A stretch of DNA of 64,000 nt from Pseudomonas botevensis (lineage in GTDB: Bacteria; Pseudomonadota; Gammaproteobacteria; Pseudomonadales; Pseudomonadaceae), in contig NZ_JAHTKI010000011.1 in assembly GCF_019145475.1 (NCBI RefSeq), positions 62,001-126,000 of the forward strand, in the 5' to 3' direction. How positions within the stretch are numbered: position 1 is the stretch's first letter; the number at the start of each line of letters is the position of its first letter. The notes under the pieces are model-generated. The model made no database searches and was not told the DNA's origin. It saw only the letters and a list, made by a program, of their open reading frames with translations. Below, piece after piece: positions 53,948 to 61,602 of the stretch. Made by a program: the position numbers and the translations under genes.

Positions 53948-53974
53948 ATTATACATGCCGTACCTTACTCTCAA
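53948..53974 (-). promoter_or_regulatory. Probable ccm operon promoter
   Basis: On the minus strand TTGAGA (53974-53969), 15 bp, and a consensus TATAAT (53953-53948). The -10 lies within the inverted repeat CGGCAT-N5-ATGCCG (53944-53960). It would give a leader of about 135 nt before ccmA. Confidence 0.6.
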
Positions 53975-54004
53975 GCGTGCAATTTCCTCAGGTTGTGTCC
54001 GCGT

Positions 54005-55588
54005 ATGACAGGTGAAATGAACATCCTCCCGCTCCCGCAAACCACGCCGGCGAACAGTCGCCCACAAGTGGTCAGCGGTGAATTGCTCAAGCTGCTGACG
54101 CCGGTCGAGGGGTTGATCGGCGCCGGTCAGAGCGCCCGGGCCGAGGTGTTGTCGCTCAAACAGGCGGACCAGACCTTTCAATTGCTGCTCAAGGTCACCC
54201 TCGACAACGGTCGCCAGACCACCGTGCAGGCCACCAGCAGCCAGCCCCTGCCCCAGGGCACCAGTCTGGCGATCACCCAGCCATCGGCGGGCAACCTGGC
54301 GATCACCGTGCAACAGGCCATCGCCAGCAGCGTCGCCACCCTCACCCGCATCGACACCGCGCAATTGCCGGTCGGCACGCTGTTGCAAGGCAAGGTGCTG
54401 ACCGCTCAGGTGCTGCCGCAAGTGCCGGGACAACCGACGGTGTATCGCTCGCTGGTGACGCTGCTCAACACCGCGTTGAGTGGCAGCACCCTGAGCATCG
54501 ACAGCCCGCAACCACTGCGTATCGGCACGCTGCTGTCGGCGCTGGTGCAAGACACCCAGACCCTGAAATTCCTGCCCCTGAGCAATCGTCAGGAGCAACT
54601 GGCGGTCAGCCAGCAACTGGTCAGTCAGCAGAGCCGCCAGGGTTCGCTCGATGGCTTGCTGAAGATCCTCCAGAACCTGCCGCCCGCCAGCAGCGACCAG
54701 ACTTCCCAGGACTTGCGCGCGGCGGTCGACAAACTGCTCGCCAGCCTGCCGGATGTACAACAATTGAGCACCCCTCGGGGTCTGGCCCAGGCCCTGGCCA
54801 ACAGCGGGGTTTTCCTCGAAACCAAACTGCTGACCGGGCAAAACCCGACGCTGACCCCGGACATGAAAAGCGACCTGCTGAAACTGATCGCGCAGCTCAC
54901 GCCAGGACTGCCGAGCAGCACCAGTTTCAACGCGATCATCGCCGCCAACACCCTGGCCCAGGCACTGCCGAGTTTCGTGCGCAACGCCCTCGGCACCCTC
55001 GGCCAGGTCAGCGCCAAACCTGTGCCGAGCAGCTTCCCGCTGCCCGAACGACTGCTGCAAAGTCTGGAAGGCGAAGGCGATCTGGAGCATCTGCTGCGCC
55101 TCGCGGCAGCGGCGGTATCGCGCCTGCAAAGCCATCAGTTATCGAGCCTGGAACAGACCGGCGTCACCGACGACGGCCGTCTCCTGAGCACCTGGCAACT
55201 GGAAATCCCCATGCGCAACTTGCAGGACATCGTGCCGTTGCAGGTCAAATTCCAGCGCGAGGAAGCCCCGGAAAAACAGGAGCCGAACGAGCAACGCCGC
55301 GACGAGCGCGAACCGAAACAGCAACTGTGGCGCGTCGATCTGGCGTTCGACATGGAACCGCTGGGGCCGATGCAGATTCAGGCGCAACTCATCAGTGGCA
55401 GCCTGTCGAGCCAGCTCTGGGCCGAACGGCCGTACACCGCAAGCCTGATCGAAAGCAATCTGGCCGCGCTGCGCCAGCGCCTGCTGGATTCGGGGCTGAA
55501 TGTCGGCGATCTCGACTGCCACCTCGGCACTCCGCCGCAAGGCAACCAAACCCGTCTCGAACACCGCTGGGTCGATGAAACCGCATGA
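54005..55588 (+). CDS. FliK-like flagellar hook-length control protein
   Basis: 527 residues. A long, Gln/Ser/Leu-rich N-terminal part with low complexity is followed by a C-terminal Flg_hook-type domain (PLGPMQIQAQLISGSLSSQLWAE, then AALRQRLLDSGLNVGDL). FliK proteins measure hook length and switch the export gate FlhB. This copy is away from a fli hook operon and is coupled to an FlhB-tail paralogue, so it may be a second, specialised FliK. I chose MTGEMNILPLPQ; a later ATG at 54017 is also possible. Confidence 0.8.
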   Translation: MTGEMNILPLPQTTPANSRPQVVSGELLKLLTPVEGLIGAGQSARAEVLSLKQADQTFQLLLKVTLDNGRQTTVQATSSQPLPQGTSLAITQPSAGNLAITVQQAIASSVATLTRIDTAQLPVGTLLQGKVLTAQVLPQVPGQPTVYRSLVTLLNTALSGSTLSIDSPQPLRIGTLLSALVQDTQTLKFLPLSNRQEQLAVSQQLVSQQSRQGSLDGLLKILQNLPPASSDQTSQDLRAAVDKLLASLPDVQQLSTPRGLAQALANSGVFLETKLLTGQNPTLTPDMKSDLLKLIAQLTPGLPSSTSFNAIIAANTLAQALPSFVRNALGTLGQVSAKPVPSSFPLPERLLQSLEGEGDLEHLLRLAAAAVSRLQSHQLSSLEQTGVTDDGRLLSTWQLEIPMRNLQDIVPLQVKFQREEAPEKQEPNEQRRDEREPKQQLWRVDLAFDMEPLGPMQIQAQLISGSLSSQLWAERPYTASLIESNLAALRQRLLDSGLNVGDLDCHLGTPPQGNQTRLEHRWVDETA

Positions 55589-55914
55589 ACGATTCCACTG
55601 CTCCACGCCAGGCCATCGCCCTCAAATACGACGGCAGCCACGCCCCGACGCTCACCGCCAAGGGTGATGAAGAACTGGCCGAAGAAATCCTGCGCATCGC
55701 CCGTGACTGCGAAGTGCCGATCTACGAAAACGCCGAACTGGTGCGCCTGCTCGCGCGCATGGAACTGGGCGACAGCATTCCGCAGGAGCTGTACCTGACG
55801 ATCGCCGAGATCATCGCGTTTGCGTGGAATCTGAAGGGCAAGTTCCCGCAAGGACAGGATCCGGATGCGCCCATGGTCGAGAAGGACATCACCGATCGCG
55901 GGGATGATTACTGA
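55585..55914 (+). CDS. FlhB C-terminal-domain paralogue (FlhX-like)
   Basis: 109 residues corresponding only to the cytosolic tail of FlhB/YscU export-switch proteins: ALKYDGSHAPTLTAKGDEELAEEI and VPIYENAELVRLLARMELGDSIPQELY. The self-cleaving NPTH motif and all membrane helices of FlhB are absent. Short paralogues of this kind can partly replace the FlhB tail in other bacteria. It overlaps fliK by 4 bp (ATGA), suggesting that the two products act together. Confidence 0.85.
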   Translation: MNDSTAPRQAIALKYDGSHAPTLTAKGDEELAEEILRIARDCEVPIYENAELVRLLARMELGDSIPQELYLTIAEIIAFAWNLKGKFPQGQDPDAPMVEKDITDRGDDY

Positions 55915-55925
55915 GGTTTCGAAGC

Positions 55926-55985
55926 CCCCTTCGCAAACAAGCCCGCCGCCACGTTGATTGTGGGAGCGGGCTTGCTCGCGAAGGG
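55926..55985. repeat. Compact REP pair forming a long hairpin between converging genes
   Basis: The left REP (55926-55952) and the right REP (GTGGGAGCGGGCTTGCTCGC from 55960) are inverted with only seven bases between, giving a stem of about 25 bp. It sits where the FlhB-like gene and the DUF2802 gene converge and may act as a transcription barrier. Confidence 0.8.
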
Positions 55986-56008
55986 CGATTTCAGCTTCAA
56001 CGCAAAAA

Positions 56009-56401
56009 TCAGCTTCTGTGCAGCTTTCTCATCAACTCTGCCTCAGCCTGGGTCAAGCCGCAGGACTGGGTCAGTTCATCGACGCTCGCGCCCATGCCCA
56101 CCAGTTTCGCCGCCTGGGCGAACGACAGGCTCGAGGGGTCGCGCTGTTCCAGCTGGATGATCTTGTCCGGCAACGGACCGACGACCGCGCGCAACTCGTG
56201 CAGGGCTTCGCCCATGCGCACGTTGCCGTTCTGGTAATCGTCGACGCGTTTGGCCAGGTCCTTGATGCGCTGGTCACGCAGCGCATCGCCCTGGGCCTGT
56301 TGCGCAGCGATCAGCCGCTGCGCCTTGATGTACGCCAGAAACATCGCCAGCGTGCCTGCCCAGAAAAGGAACAGGACAATGACCGCTACCTCGAGAATCA
56401 A
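56009..56401 (-). CDS. DUF2802 membrane protein of the chemotaxis cluster
   Basis: 130 residues. One N-terminal transmembrane helix (ILEVAVIVLFLFWAGTLAMFLAYI) is followed by a coiled-coil-like stretch (ALRDQRIKDLAKRVDDYQNG) and a small C-terminal helical region (AAKLVGMGASVDELTQSCGLTQAEAELM) that resembles a helix-turn-helix. DUF2802 genes regularly follow cheW in Pseudomonas flagellar clusters; function unknown. It directly follows cheW. Confidence 0.85.
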   Translation of the reverse strand: MILEVAVIVLFLFWAGTLAMFLAYIKAQRLIAAQQAQGDALRDQRIKDLAKRVDDYQNGNVRMGEALHELRAVVGPLPDKIIQLEQRDPSSLSFAQAAKLVGMGASVDELTQSCGLTQAEAELMRKLHRS

Positions 56402-56887
56402 TCAGATATTCTCCAGTTCCGACCATTCTTCTTCGCTCATCATCTTGTCCAGCTCGACCAGGATCAGCAACTCGTTGTTCTTGTTGCATACGCCCTGGAT
56501 GAACTTGGCCGACTCTTCGTTACCGACGTTTGGCGCGGTCTCGATTTCCGACTGACGCAGGTAAACCACTTCAGCCACGCTGTCGACCATGATCCCGACC
56601 ACTTGCTTGTCGGCCTCGATGATGACGATACGGGTGTTGTCGCTGATCTCGCCGCTCATCAGGCCGAAGCGCTGACGGGTGTCGATCACGGTCACCACGT
56701 TGCCGCGCAGGTTGATGATGCCCAGCACGTAGCTTGGCGCACCCGGAACCGGAGCGATTTCGGTGTAGCGCAGGACTTCCTGAACGCGCATCACGTTGAT
56801 GCCGTAGGTTTCATTGTCCAGTTTGAAGGTCACCCATTGCAGGATCGGATCTTCGGAACCCTTTGCCGCCGTAGCCTTGTCGTTCAT
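56402..56887 (-). CDS. cheW: Chemotaxis adaptor CheW
   Basis: 161 residues, a single CheW domain: WVTFKLDNETYGINVMRVQEVLRY, GAPSYVLGIINLRGNVVTVIDTR and a C-terminal LVELDKMMSEEEWSELE. It links chemoreceptors to CheA in the polar array. It lies 74 bp after the parP gene and one base before the DUF2802 gene. Confidence 0.96.
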   Translation of the reverse strand: MNDKATAAKGSEDPILQWVTFKLDNETYGINVMRVQEVLRYTEIAPVPGAPSYVLGIINLRGNVVTVIDTRQRFGLMSGEISDNTRIVIIEADKQVVGIMVDSVAEVVYLRQSEIETAPNVGNEESAKFIQGVCNKNNELLILVELDKMMSEEEWSELENI

Positions 56888-56961
56888 ACCCTAGCCCCTC
56901 GAAAAACCGCGCCTGGCGGTGTGTGTTCGGTGCGCCGGCTTCAAGGGCCAGCGCGTGTCTT

Positions 56962-57924
56962 TTATGTCGGTTTGTGGTTCGGCTTACTGCCGGACATGTG
57001 CTTAGCCCCGCCGCTGGCGATCAACTCGGCCAGTGCGGCGACATCGAGCAAGGCGCACATGTGTTCAATCACCGTGCCGGCGAGCCATGGCCGCTGCCCT
57101 CGGTGACTTCTCCATTTGATTTCATTCGGGTCCAGGCGCAGCGAGCGGCTGACCTGATGCACCGCCAGCCCCCACTCGTAGCCCTGCACCGAAATCACGT
57201 ACTGCAAGCCCTGACGGAAGTCGTCGCGATAACGATCCGGCATGACCCAGCGCGCGGTGTCCAGTACCTTCAGGTTGCCAGCCTGGCTCGGCAGGATGCC
57301 GAGGAACCATTCCGGCTGACCGAACAGCGGCGTCAATTCGTGGCCGGCCAGCGAATAGATCGAACCCAGGCACACCAGCGGCACCGCCAGGGTCAGCCCG
57401 GCGACGTCGAACAACAGACATTCGAACGCTTCGGCGGCCCAGGCCGGACGGCCATCGGTGTCCACCGGCGGCGGTGTGTTGCTCGGCGGCAGATGCACTT
57501 CCACCAGCGGTGGAACCAGCGTTTGCTCAACCTGCACAGGGGCCGGCGCTTGTGGCTCGACCGGCGCGGGAGCGGGTTCTGGTTCCGGCGTCGTTTGCAG
57601 CAATCGGGTTTGCAACAGCGGTGCGAGGGTCGAAACCGGCCGCACAGGTTCCGGGGTTTCGATCAATGCCACAGGCGCTCTGGCAACCGGGGCCGGGGCT
57701 GGCGCCGCCACCGTTGTCACCGGTCTGGCAGACGCCTGTGCATCGCGCGCCTGCTCTTCAAGCACCGCTGCCTGGAATTCATCGAGCGCGGCGGCACTTT
57801 CAACCACTTCGACCTGCACCTCGACTTCGTCCAGCAACGCCTCCGGCACGTCCTGCAACAAGCTGTCCAGATAGGACTGCAAAGCCATCTGCGGACGTGA
57901 AGTCAGTTTGATCGGCCGGTTCAT
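56962..57924 (-). CDS. parP: ParP-like CheW-domain protein for polar array placement
   Basis: 320 residues from the ATG at 57924, one base pair group after the parC stop. The N-terminus is helical, the middle is a Pro/Ala/Val-rich linker, and the C-terminal third (CLLFDVAGLTLAVPLVCLGSIY to IEHMCALLDVAALAELI) is a CheW/AIF domain. In Vibrio ParP binds CheA, receptors and ParC to keep chemotaxis arrays at the pole. The name rests on domain type and on the parC neighbour. Confidence 0.83.
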   Translation of the reverse strand: MNRPIKLTSRPQMALQSYLDSLLQDVPEALLDEVEVQVEVVESAAALDEFQAAVLEEQARDAQASARPVTTVAAPAPAPVARAPVALIETPEPVRPVSTLAPLLQTRLLQTTPEPEPAPAPVEPQAPAPVQVEQTLVPPLVEVHLPPSNTPPPVDTDGRPAWAAEAFECLLFDVAGLTLAVPLVCLGSIYSLAGHELTPLFGQPEWFLGILPSQAGNLKVLDTARWVMPDRYRDDFRQGLQYVISVQGYEWGLAVHQVSRSLRLDPNEIKWRSHRGQRPWLAGTVIEHMCALLDVAALAELIASGGAKHMSGSKPNHKPT

Positions 57925-57926
57925 GC

Positions 57927-58715
57927 TCAGGCCACCTGCGGAACGAGTTGCTGCGCCAGCAGATGCTTGAGCAACGCGCGGTAAGCCAACACGCCACGGC
58001 TCTTGCCATCGAACTGCGAAGGCGTGACACCGGCACGGCTGGCATCGCGCAGACGGGTATCGACCGGGATGTAACCCTGCCAGATCTCGTCGGGGAATTT
58101 GTCCCGCAACACCCTCAGGGTGCCCATCGACGCCTGGGTGCGGCGGTCGAACAGGGTCGGCACGATGCTGAACGGCAGAGCCTGTTTGCGCGAGCGGTTG
58201 ATCATTGCCAGGGTGTTGACCATGCGCTCCAGACCTTTGACGGCCAGGTGTTCGGTCTGCACCGGGATCACCAGTTGCTGACTGGCGGCCAGGGCGTTGA
58301 CCATCAGTACGCCCAACAGCGGCGGGCTGTCGATGATCGCGTAATCGAAATCCTGCCACAGCTGCGCCAGACTCTTGGCGATCACCAGGCCCAGGCCACT
58401 CTGCCCCGGCGACTGGCGCTCGAGGGTCGCCAGCGCGGTGCTCGATGGCAACAAGGAAATGCGTTCGTCGCTGGTCGACAGCAGCAACTGCCCCGGCAGG
58501 CCTTGCGGCACGCCGCCCTTGTGCAGAAACAGGTCGTAGTTGCTGTGTTCCAGGCTGTCGGGATCGTAACCGAAATAGCTGGTCATCGAGCCGTGGGGGT
58601 CGAGATCGACCACAACCACGCGCTTGCCCGCCTCGGCCAGCAACCCGGCTAAAGCGATGGAGGAAGTGGTTTTACCGACACCACCCTTTTGATTGGCGAC
58701 TGCCCAGACTCTCAT
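57927..58715 (-). CDS. parC: ParA-type ATPase ParC for chemotaxis arrays
   Basis: 262 residues. The deviant Walker A motif KGGVGKTTSS is at residues 9-18; VVDLDPHGSMTSYFG and IIDSPPLLG complete the ParA/MinD fold. Such proteins direct array placement at the flagellated pole and its inheritance. The ATG at 58715 gives the usual N-terminus MRVWAVANQ with GGAGG upstream; an ATG three codons earlier overlaps that ribosome site. Not to be confused with topoisomerase ParC. Confidence 0.92.
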   Translation of the reverse strand: MRVWAVANQKGGVGKTTSSIALAGLLAEAGKRVVVVDLDPHGSMTSYFGYDPDSLEHSNYDLFLHKGGVPQGLPGQLLLSTSDERISLLPSSTALATLERQSPGQSGLGLVIAKSLAQLWQDFDYAIIDSPPLLGVLMVNALAASQQLVIPVQTEHLAVKGLERMVNTLAMINRSRKQALPFSIVPTLFDRRTQASMGTLRVLRDKFPDEIWQGYIPVDTRLRDASRAGVTPSQFDGKSRGVLAYRALLKHLLAQQLVPQVA

Positions 58716-58758
58716 TCGGATCATTCCTCCCGGCCGAGATGCTCGGCCGAGACATAGC

Positions 58759-59649
58759 TCAGCGTATTAATGCGGGCGACGGAGAATTGACGGCACTCTC
58801 GCGTCCCGGCGTCTTGACCGGGGTCGGTGCAGTTTGTGTGCCAGCGCGCTTCAATGCCGCGTCCGGTGTTGCATTGGCGGTGCCCGTACCGGTGAGGCTG
58901 CGGCGCACGTCGAGGTTTCGCGACACCACCAGCACCACGCGACGGTTTTTCGCGCGGCCTTCGGCGGTGGCATTGTTGGCCACCGGCTGGAATTCGCCGT
59001 AGCCCACCGACGCCAGGCGACCGGGGTTCACCCCCTGCATCGCCAGCATGCGCACGATGCTCGCCGAACGCGCCGAGGACAGCTCCCAGTTGGTCGGGTA
59101 CTGCGCGGTGCGGATCGGCTGGTCATCGGTGAAGCCTTCGACGTGGATCGGGTTGTCGAACGGTTTGAGGATCGCTGCGACCTTGTCGATGATGCTGAAC
59201 GCGATGTCGCTCGGCATCGCGTCGCCGCTGCCGAACAACAGGCTGGAGTTAAGCTCGATCTCGACCCACAGCTCGTTGCCGCGCACGGTCATCTGGTTGG
59301 AACTGATCAGGTCGCCGAACGCGGCGCTGATGTCGTCGGCAATGCTTTTCAAAGGGTCGCTGGCCCCGGCGATACCGGCGTCGACCTGCTCGCTGTCCTT
59401 GACCAGCGGCTTGGCCGGGGTCACGGTCTTCGGTCGTTCTTCGCCGATGGGGATCGGCTTGAGCGCGCGGTCGGAGTCGGTGAAGACCCCGATCAACGCT
59501 TCGGAAATGATCTTGTACTTGCCTTCGTTGATCGACGAGATCGAGTACATCACCACAAAGAAAGCGAACAGCAGCGTGATGAAGTCTGCGTACGACACAA
59601 GCCAGCGCTCGTGGTTGACGTGTTCTTCATGCTGGCGACGACGAGCCAT
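58759..59649 (-). CDS. motD: Flagellar stator protein MotD (MotB-like)
   Basis: 296 residues. After a short cytosolic start the single helix SYADFITLLFAFFVVMYSIS carries the proton-binding Asp22 typical of MotB. The C-terminal OmpA-like domain (VEGFTDDQPIR, NWELSSARSASIVRML, GRAKNRRVVLVV) binds peptidoglycan. With MotC it forms the second Pseudomonas stator, important for swarming and viscous media. It lies 15 bp after motC. Confidence 0.95.
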   Translation of the reverse strand: MARRRQHEEHVNHERWLVSYADFITLLFAFFVVMYSISSINEGKYKIISEALIGVFTDSDRALKPIPIGEERPKTVTPAKPLVKDSEQVDAGIAGASDPLKSIADDISAAFGDLISSNQMTVRGNELWVEIELNSSLLFGSGDAMPSDIAFSIIDKVAAILKPFDNPIHVEGFTDDQPIRTAQYPTNWELSSARSASIVRMLAMQGVNPGRLASVGYGEFQPVANNATAEGRAKNRRVVLVVSRNLDVRRSLTGTGTANATPDAALKRAGTQTAPTPVKTPGRESAVNSPSPALIR

Positions 59650-59664
59650 AGTCCATTACCCCCA

Positions 59665-60405
59665 TCAATCCATGAAGCCCTGAAGCTTCAGCTCGATAGA
59701 GCGAGGGTTTTCACCTTCGGCGATCGACAAAATACCTTCCAACAACATTTCGCGATAACGCGACTGCCGCAACGCGATTGACTTGAGCTTGGCGGCGACC
59801 GGCAGCAGCACCAGGTTGGCACTCGCCACACCGTAGATGGTGGCGACGAACGCCACGGCGATGCCGTTGCCCAGTTGCGACGGATCGGCCAGGTTGCCCA
59901 TGACGTGGATCAGGCCCATCACTGCCCCGATGATGCCGATGGTCGGCGCGTAGCCGCCCATGCTTTCGAAGACCTTGGCAGCTTCGATGTCGCGGGCTTC
60001 CTGGGTGTAGAAATCGACTTCAAGGATGCTGCGGATCGCTTCCGGCTCGGCGCCGTCGACCAGCAGTTGCAGGCCTTTGCGCGAGTAGGCGTCCGGTTCG
60101 GCATCTGCCACGCCTTCCAGGCCGAGCAGGCCTTCCTTGCGCGCGGTGAGACTCCAGTTGACCACCCGGTCGATACCGCCGGCCAGATCCACCCGTGGCG
60201 GAAAGAAGATCCAGGCGAGAATCTGCATGGCGCGCTTGAAGGCGCTCATCGGCGATTGCAGCAGCGCGGCCCCGATGGTGCCGCCCAGCACGATCAGCGC
60301 CGCCGGGCCGTTGGCCAGCGCGCCGAGGTGGCCGCCTTCAAGGAAGTTGCCGCCGATGATGGCGACGAACGCCATGATGATCCCGATAAGGCTTAGAACA
60401 TCCAT
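59665..60405 (-). CDS. motC: Flagellar stator protein MotC (MotA-like)
   Basis: 246 residues from the ATG at 60405 with four transmembrane helices. Conserved stator segments include GGTIGAALLQSP, YAPTIGIIGAVMGLIHVM and GIAVAFVATIYGVASANLVLLP. It forms the ion channel around MotD and contacts FliG. Its start codon overlaps the cheB stop by one base (TGATG). Confidence 0.95.
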   Translation of the reverse strand: MDVLSLIGIIMAFVAIIGGNFLEGGHLGALANGPAALIVLGGTIGAALLQSPMSAFKRAMQILAWIFFPPRVDLAGGIDRVVNWSLTARKEGLLGLEGVADAEPDAYSRKGLQLLVDGAEPEAIRSILEVDFYTQEARDIEAAKVFESMGGYAPTIGIIGAVMGLIHVMGNLADPSQLGNGIAVAFVATIYGVASANLVLLPVAAKLKSIALRQSRYREMLLEGILSIAEGENPRSIELKLQGFMD

Positions 60406-61553
60406 CAGATGCACGCCTCGACCAGATGCTTGCCGATATCGTCCAGGCCGTACACCGCGTCGGCGAGGTCAGCTTTGACGATCGCCATCGGCATGCCGTA
60501 GATCACGCAACTGGCTTCGTCCTGCGCCCACACCGAACTGCCGCCCTGCTTGAGCAGACGCGCGCCTTCACGGCCATCGGCGCCCATGCCGGTCAGCACC
60601 ACCGCCAGAACTTTGTCGCCGTAGGATTTCGCGGCGGAGCCGAAGGTGATGTCCACGCACGGCTTGTAGTTCAGACGCTCGTCGCCCGGCAGGATTTTCA
60701 CCGCACCACGGCCGTCGATCATCATCTGCTTGCCACCCGGCGCCAGCAGCGCCAGGCCCGGACGCAGGATGTCGCCATCCTCGGCTTCCTTGACGCTGAT
60801 GCGGCACAGCTTGTCCAGACGCTCGGCGAACGCCTTGGTGAACGCCGCCGGCATGTGCTGGATCAGCACGATCGGCGCCGGGAAGTTCGCCGGCAACTGG
60901 GTCAGGACCCGTTGCAGGGCTACCGGGCCGCCGGTCGATGTACCGATCGCCACCAGTTTGTAGGACTTGCGCTTGGGGGCCGGCGACGAAGCGCTGGCCG
61001 CCGGAGTGCGGGTCGGTGCATGGACAGGGGCTGGCGCCGGACGGGCCGGAGCGCTGCTGCCATGGCTGGCGAAACTCGACGGCGCAGGTGCAGGCGCGGG
61101 TGTCGGCGCAGGCGCAGCGGCCGGCGCCGGAGCGCTATAGGCGCTGAAACGACGGTTACTGCGCGAGATGCTGTGAACCTTCTCGCACAGCAACTGCTTG
61201 ACCTTCTCCGGGTTGCGGGAGATGTCTTCGAAATTCTTCGGCAGGAAATCCACCGCGCCGGCATCCAGCGCATCCAGGGTCACCCGGGCGCCTTCGTGGG
61301 TCAGCGAGGAGAACATCAACACCGGGGTCGGGCAGCGCTGCATGATGTGCCGCACGGCCGTGATGCCGTCCATCATCGGCATCTCGTAGTCCATGGTGAT
61401 CACGTCCGGCTTGAGGGCCAGGGCCTGATCGATCGCCTCTTTACCGTTGGTCGCCGTACCGACGACCTGGATGCTCGGATCCGCTGAAAGAATTTCCGAG
61501 ACGCGGCGGCGGAAAAAACCCGAATCGTCCACCACCAGGACTTTGACTGCCAT
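60405..61553 (-). CDS. cheB: Protein-glutamate methylesterase CheB
   Basis: 382 residues from the ATG at 61553. The receiver domain ([18 protein letters not shown]) has its phospho-Asp in [11 protein letters not shown]. An Ala/Pro-rich linker of about 60 residues follows, longer than in E. coli. The catalytic domain has the triad Ser in [11 protein letters not shown], His in IQHMPAAFT and Asp in GMGADGREG. It removes methyl groups from receptors when phosphorylated by CheA. The open frame extends 31 codons upstream without a ribosome site. Confidence 0.96.
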   Translation of the reverse strand: MAVKVLVVDDSGFFRRRVSEILSADPSIQVVGTATNGKEAIDQALALKPDVITMDYEMPMMDGITAVRHIMQRCPTPVLMFSSLTHEGARVTLDALDAGAVDFLPKNFEDISRNPEKVKQLLCEKVHSISRSNRRFSAYSAPAPAAAPAPTPAPAPAPSSFASHGSSAPARPAPAPVHAPTRTPAASASSPAPKRKSYKLVAIGTSTGGPVALQRVLTQLPANFPAPIVLIQHMPAAFTKAFAERLDKLCRISVKEAEDGDILRPGLALLAPGGKQMMIDGRGAVKILPGDERLNYKPCVDITFGSAAKSYGDKVLAVVLTGMGADGREGARLLKQGGSSVWAQDEASCVIYGMPMAIVKADLADAVYGLDDIGKHLVEACI

Positions 61554-61602
61554 AAACACTCCATTAGGTGCGGCGAGACGTTGTCGCCCCGCCGCCCCGG
61601 AT

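Noticed and set aside
55926..55985. Rho-independent terminator after the FlhB-like gene
   Set aside because: The hairpin is strong but has no T-run on either side, and the arms are REP sequences; kept as a repeat only.
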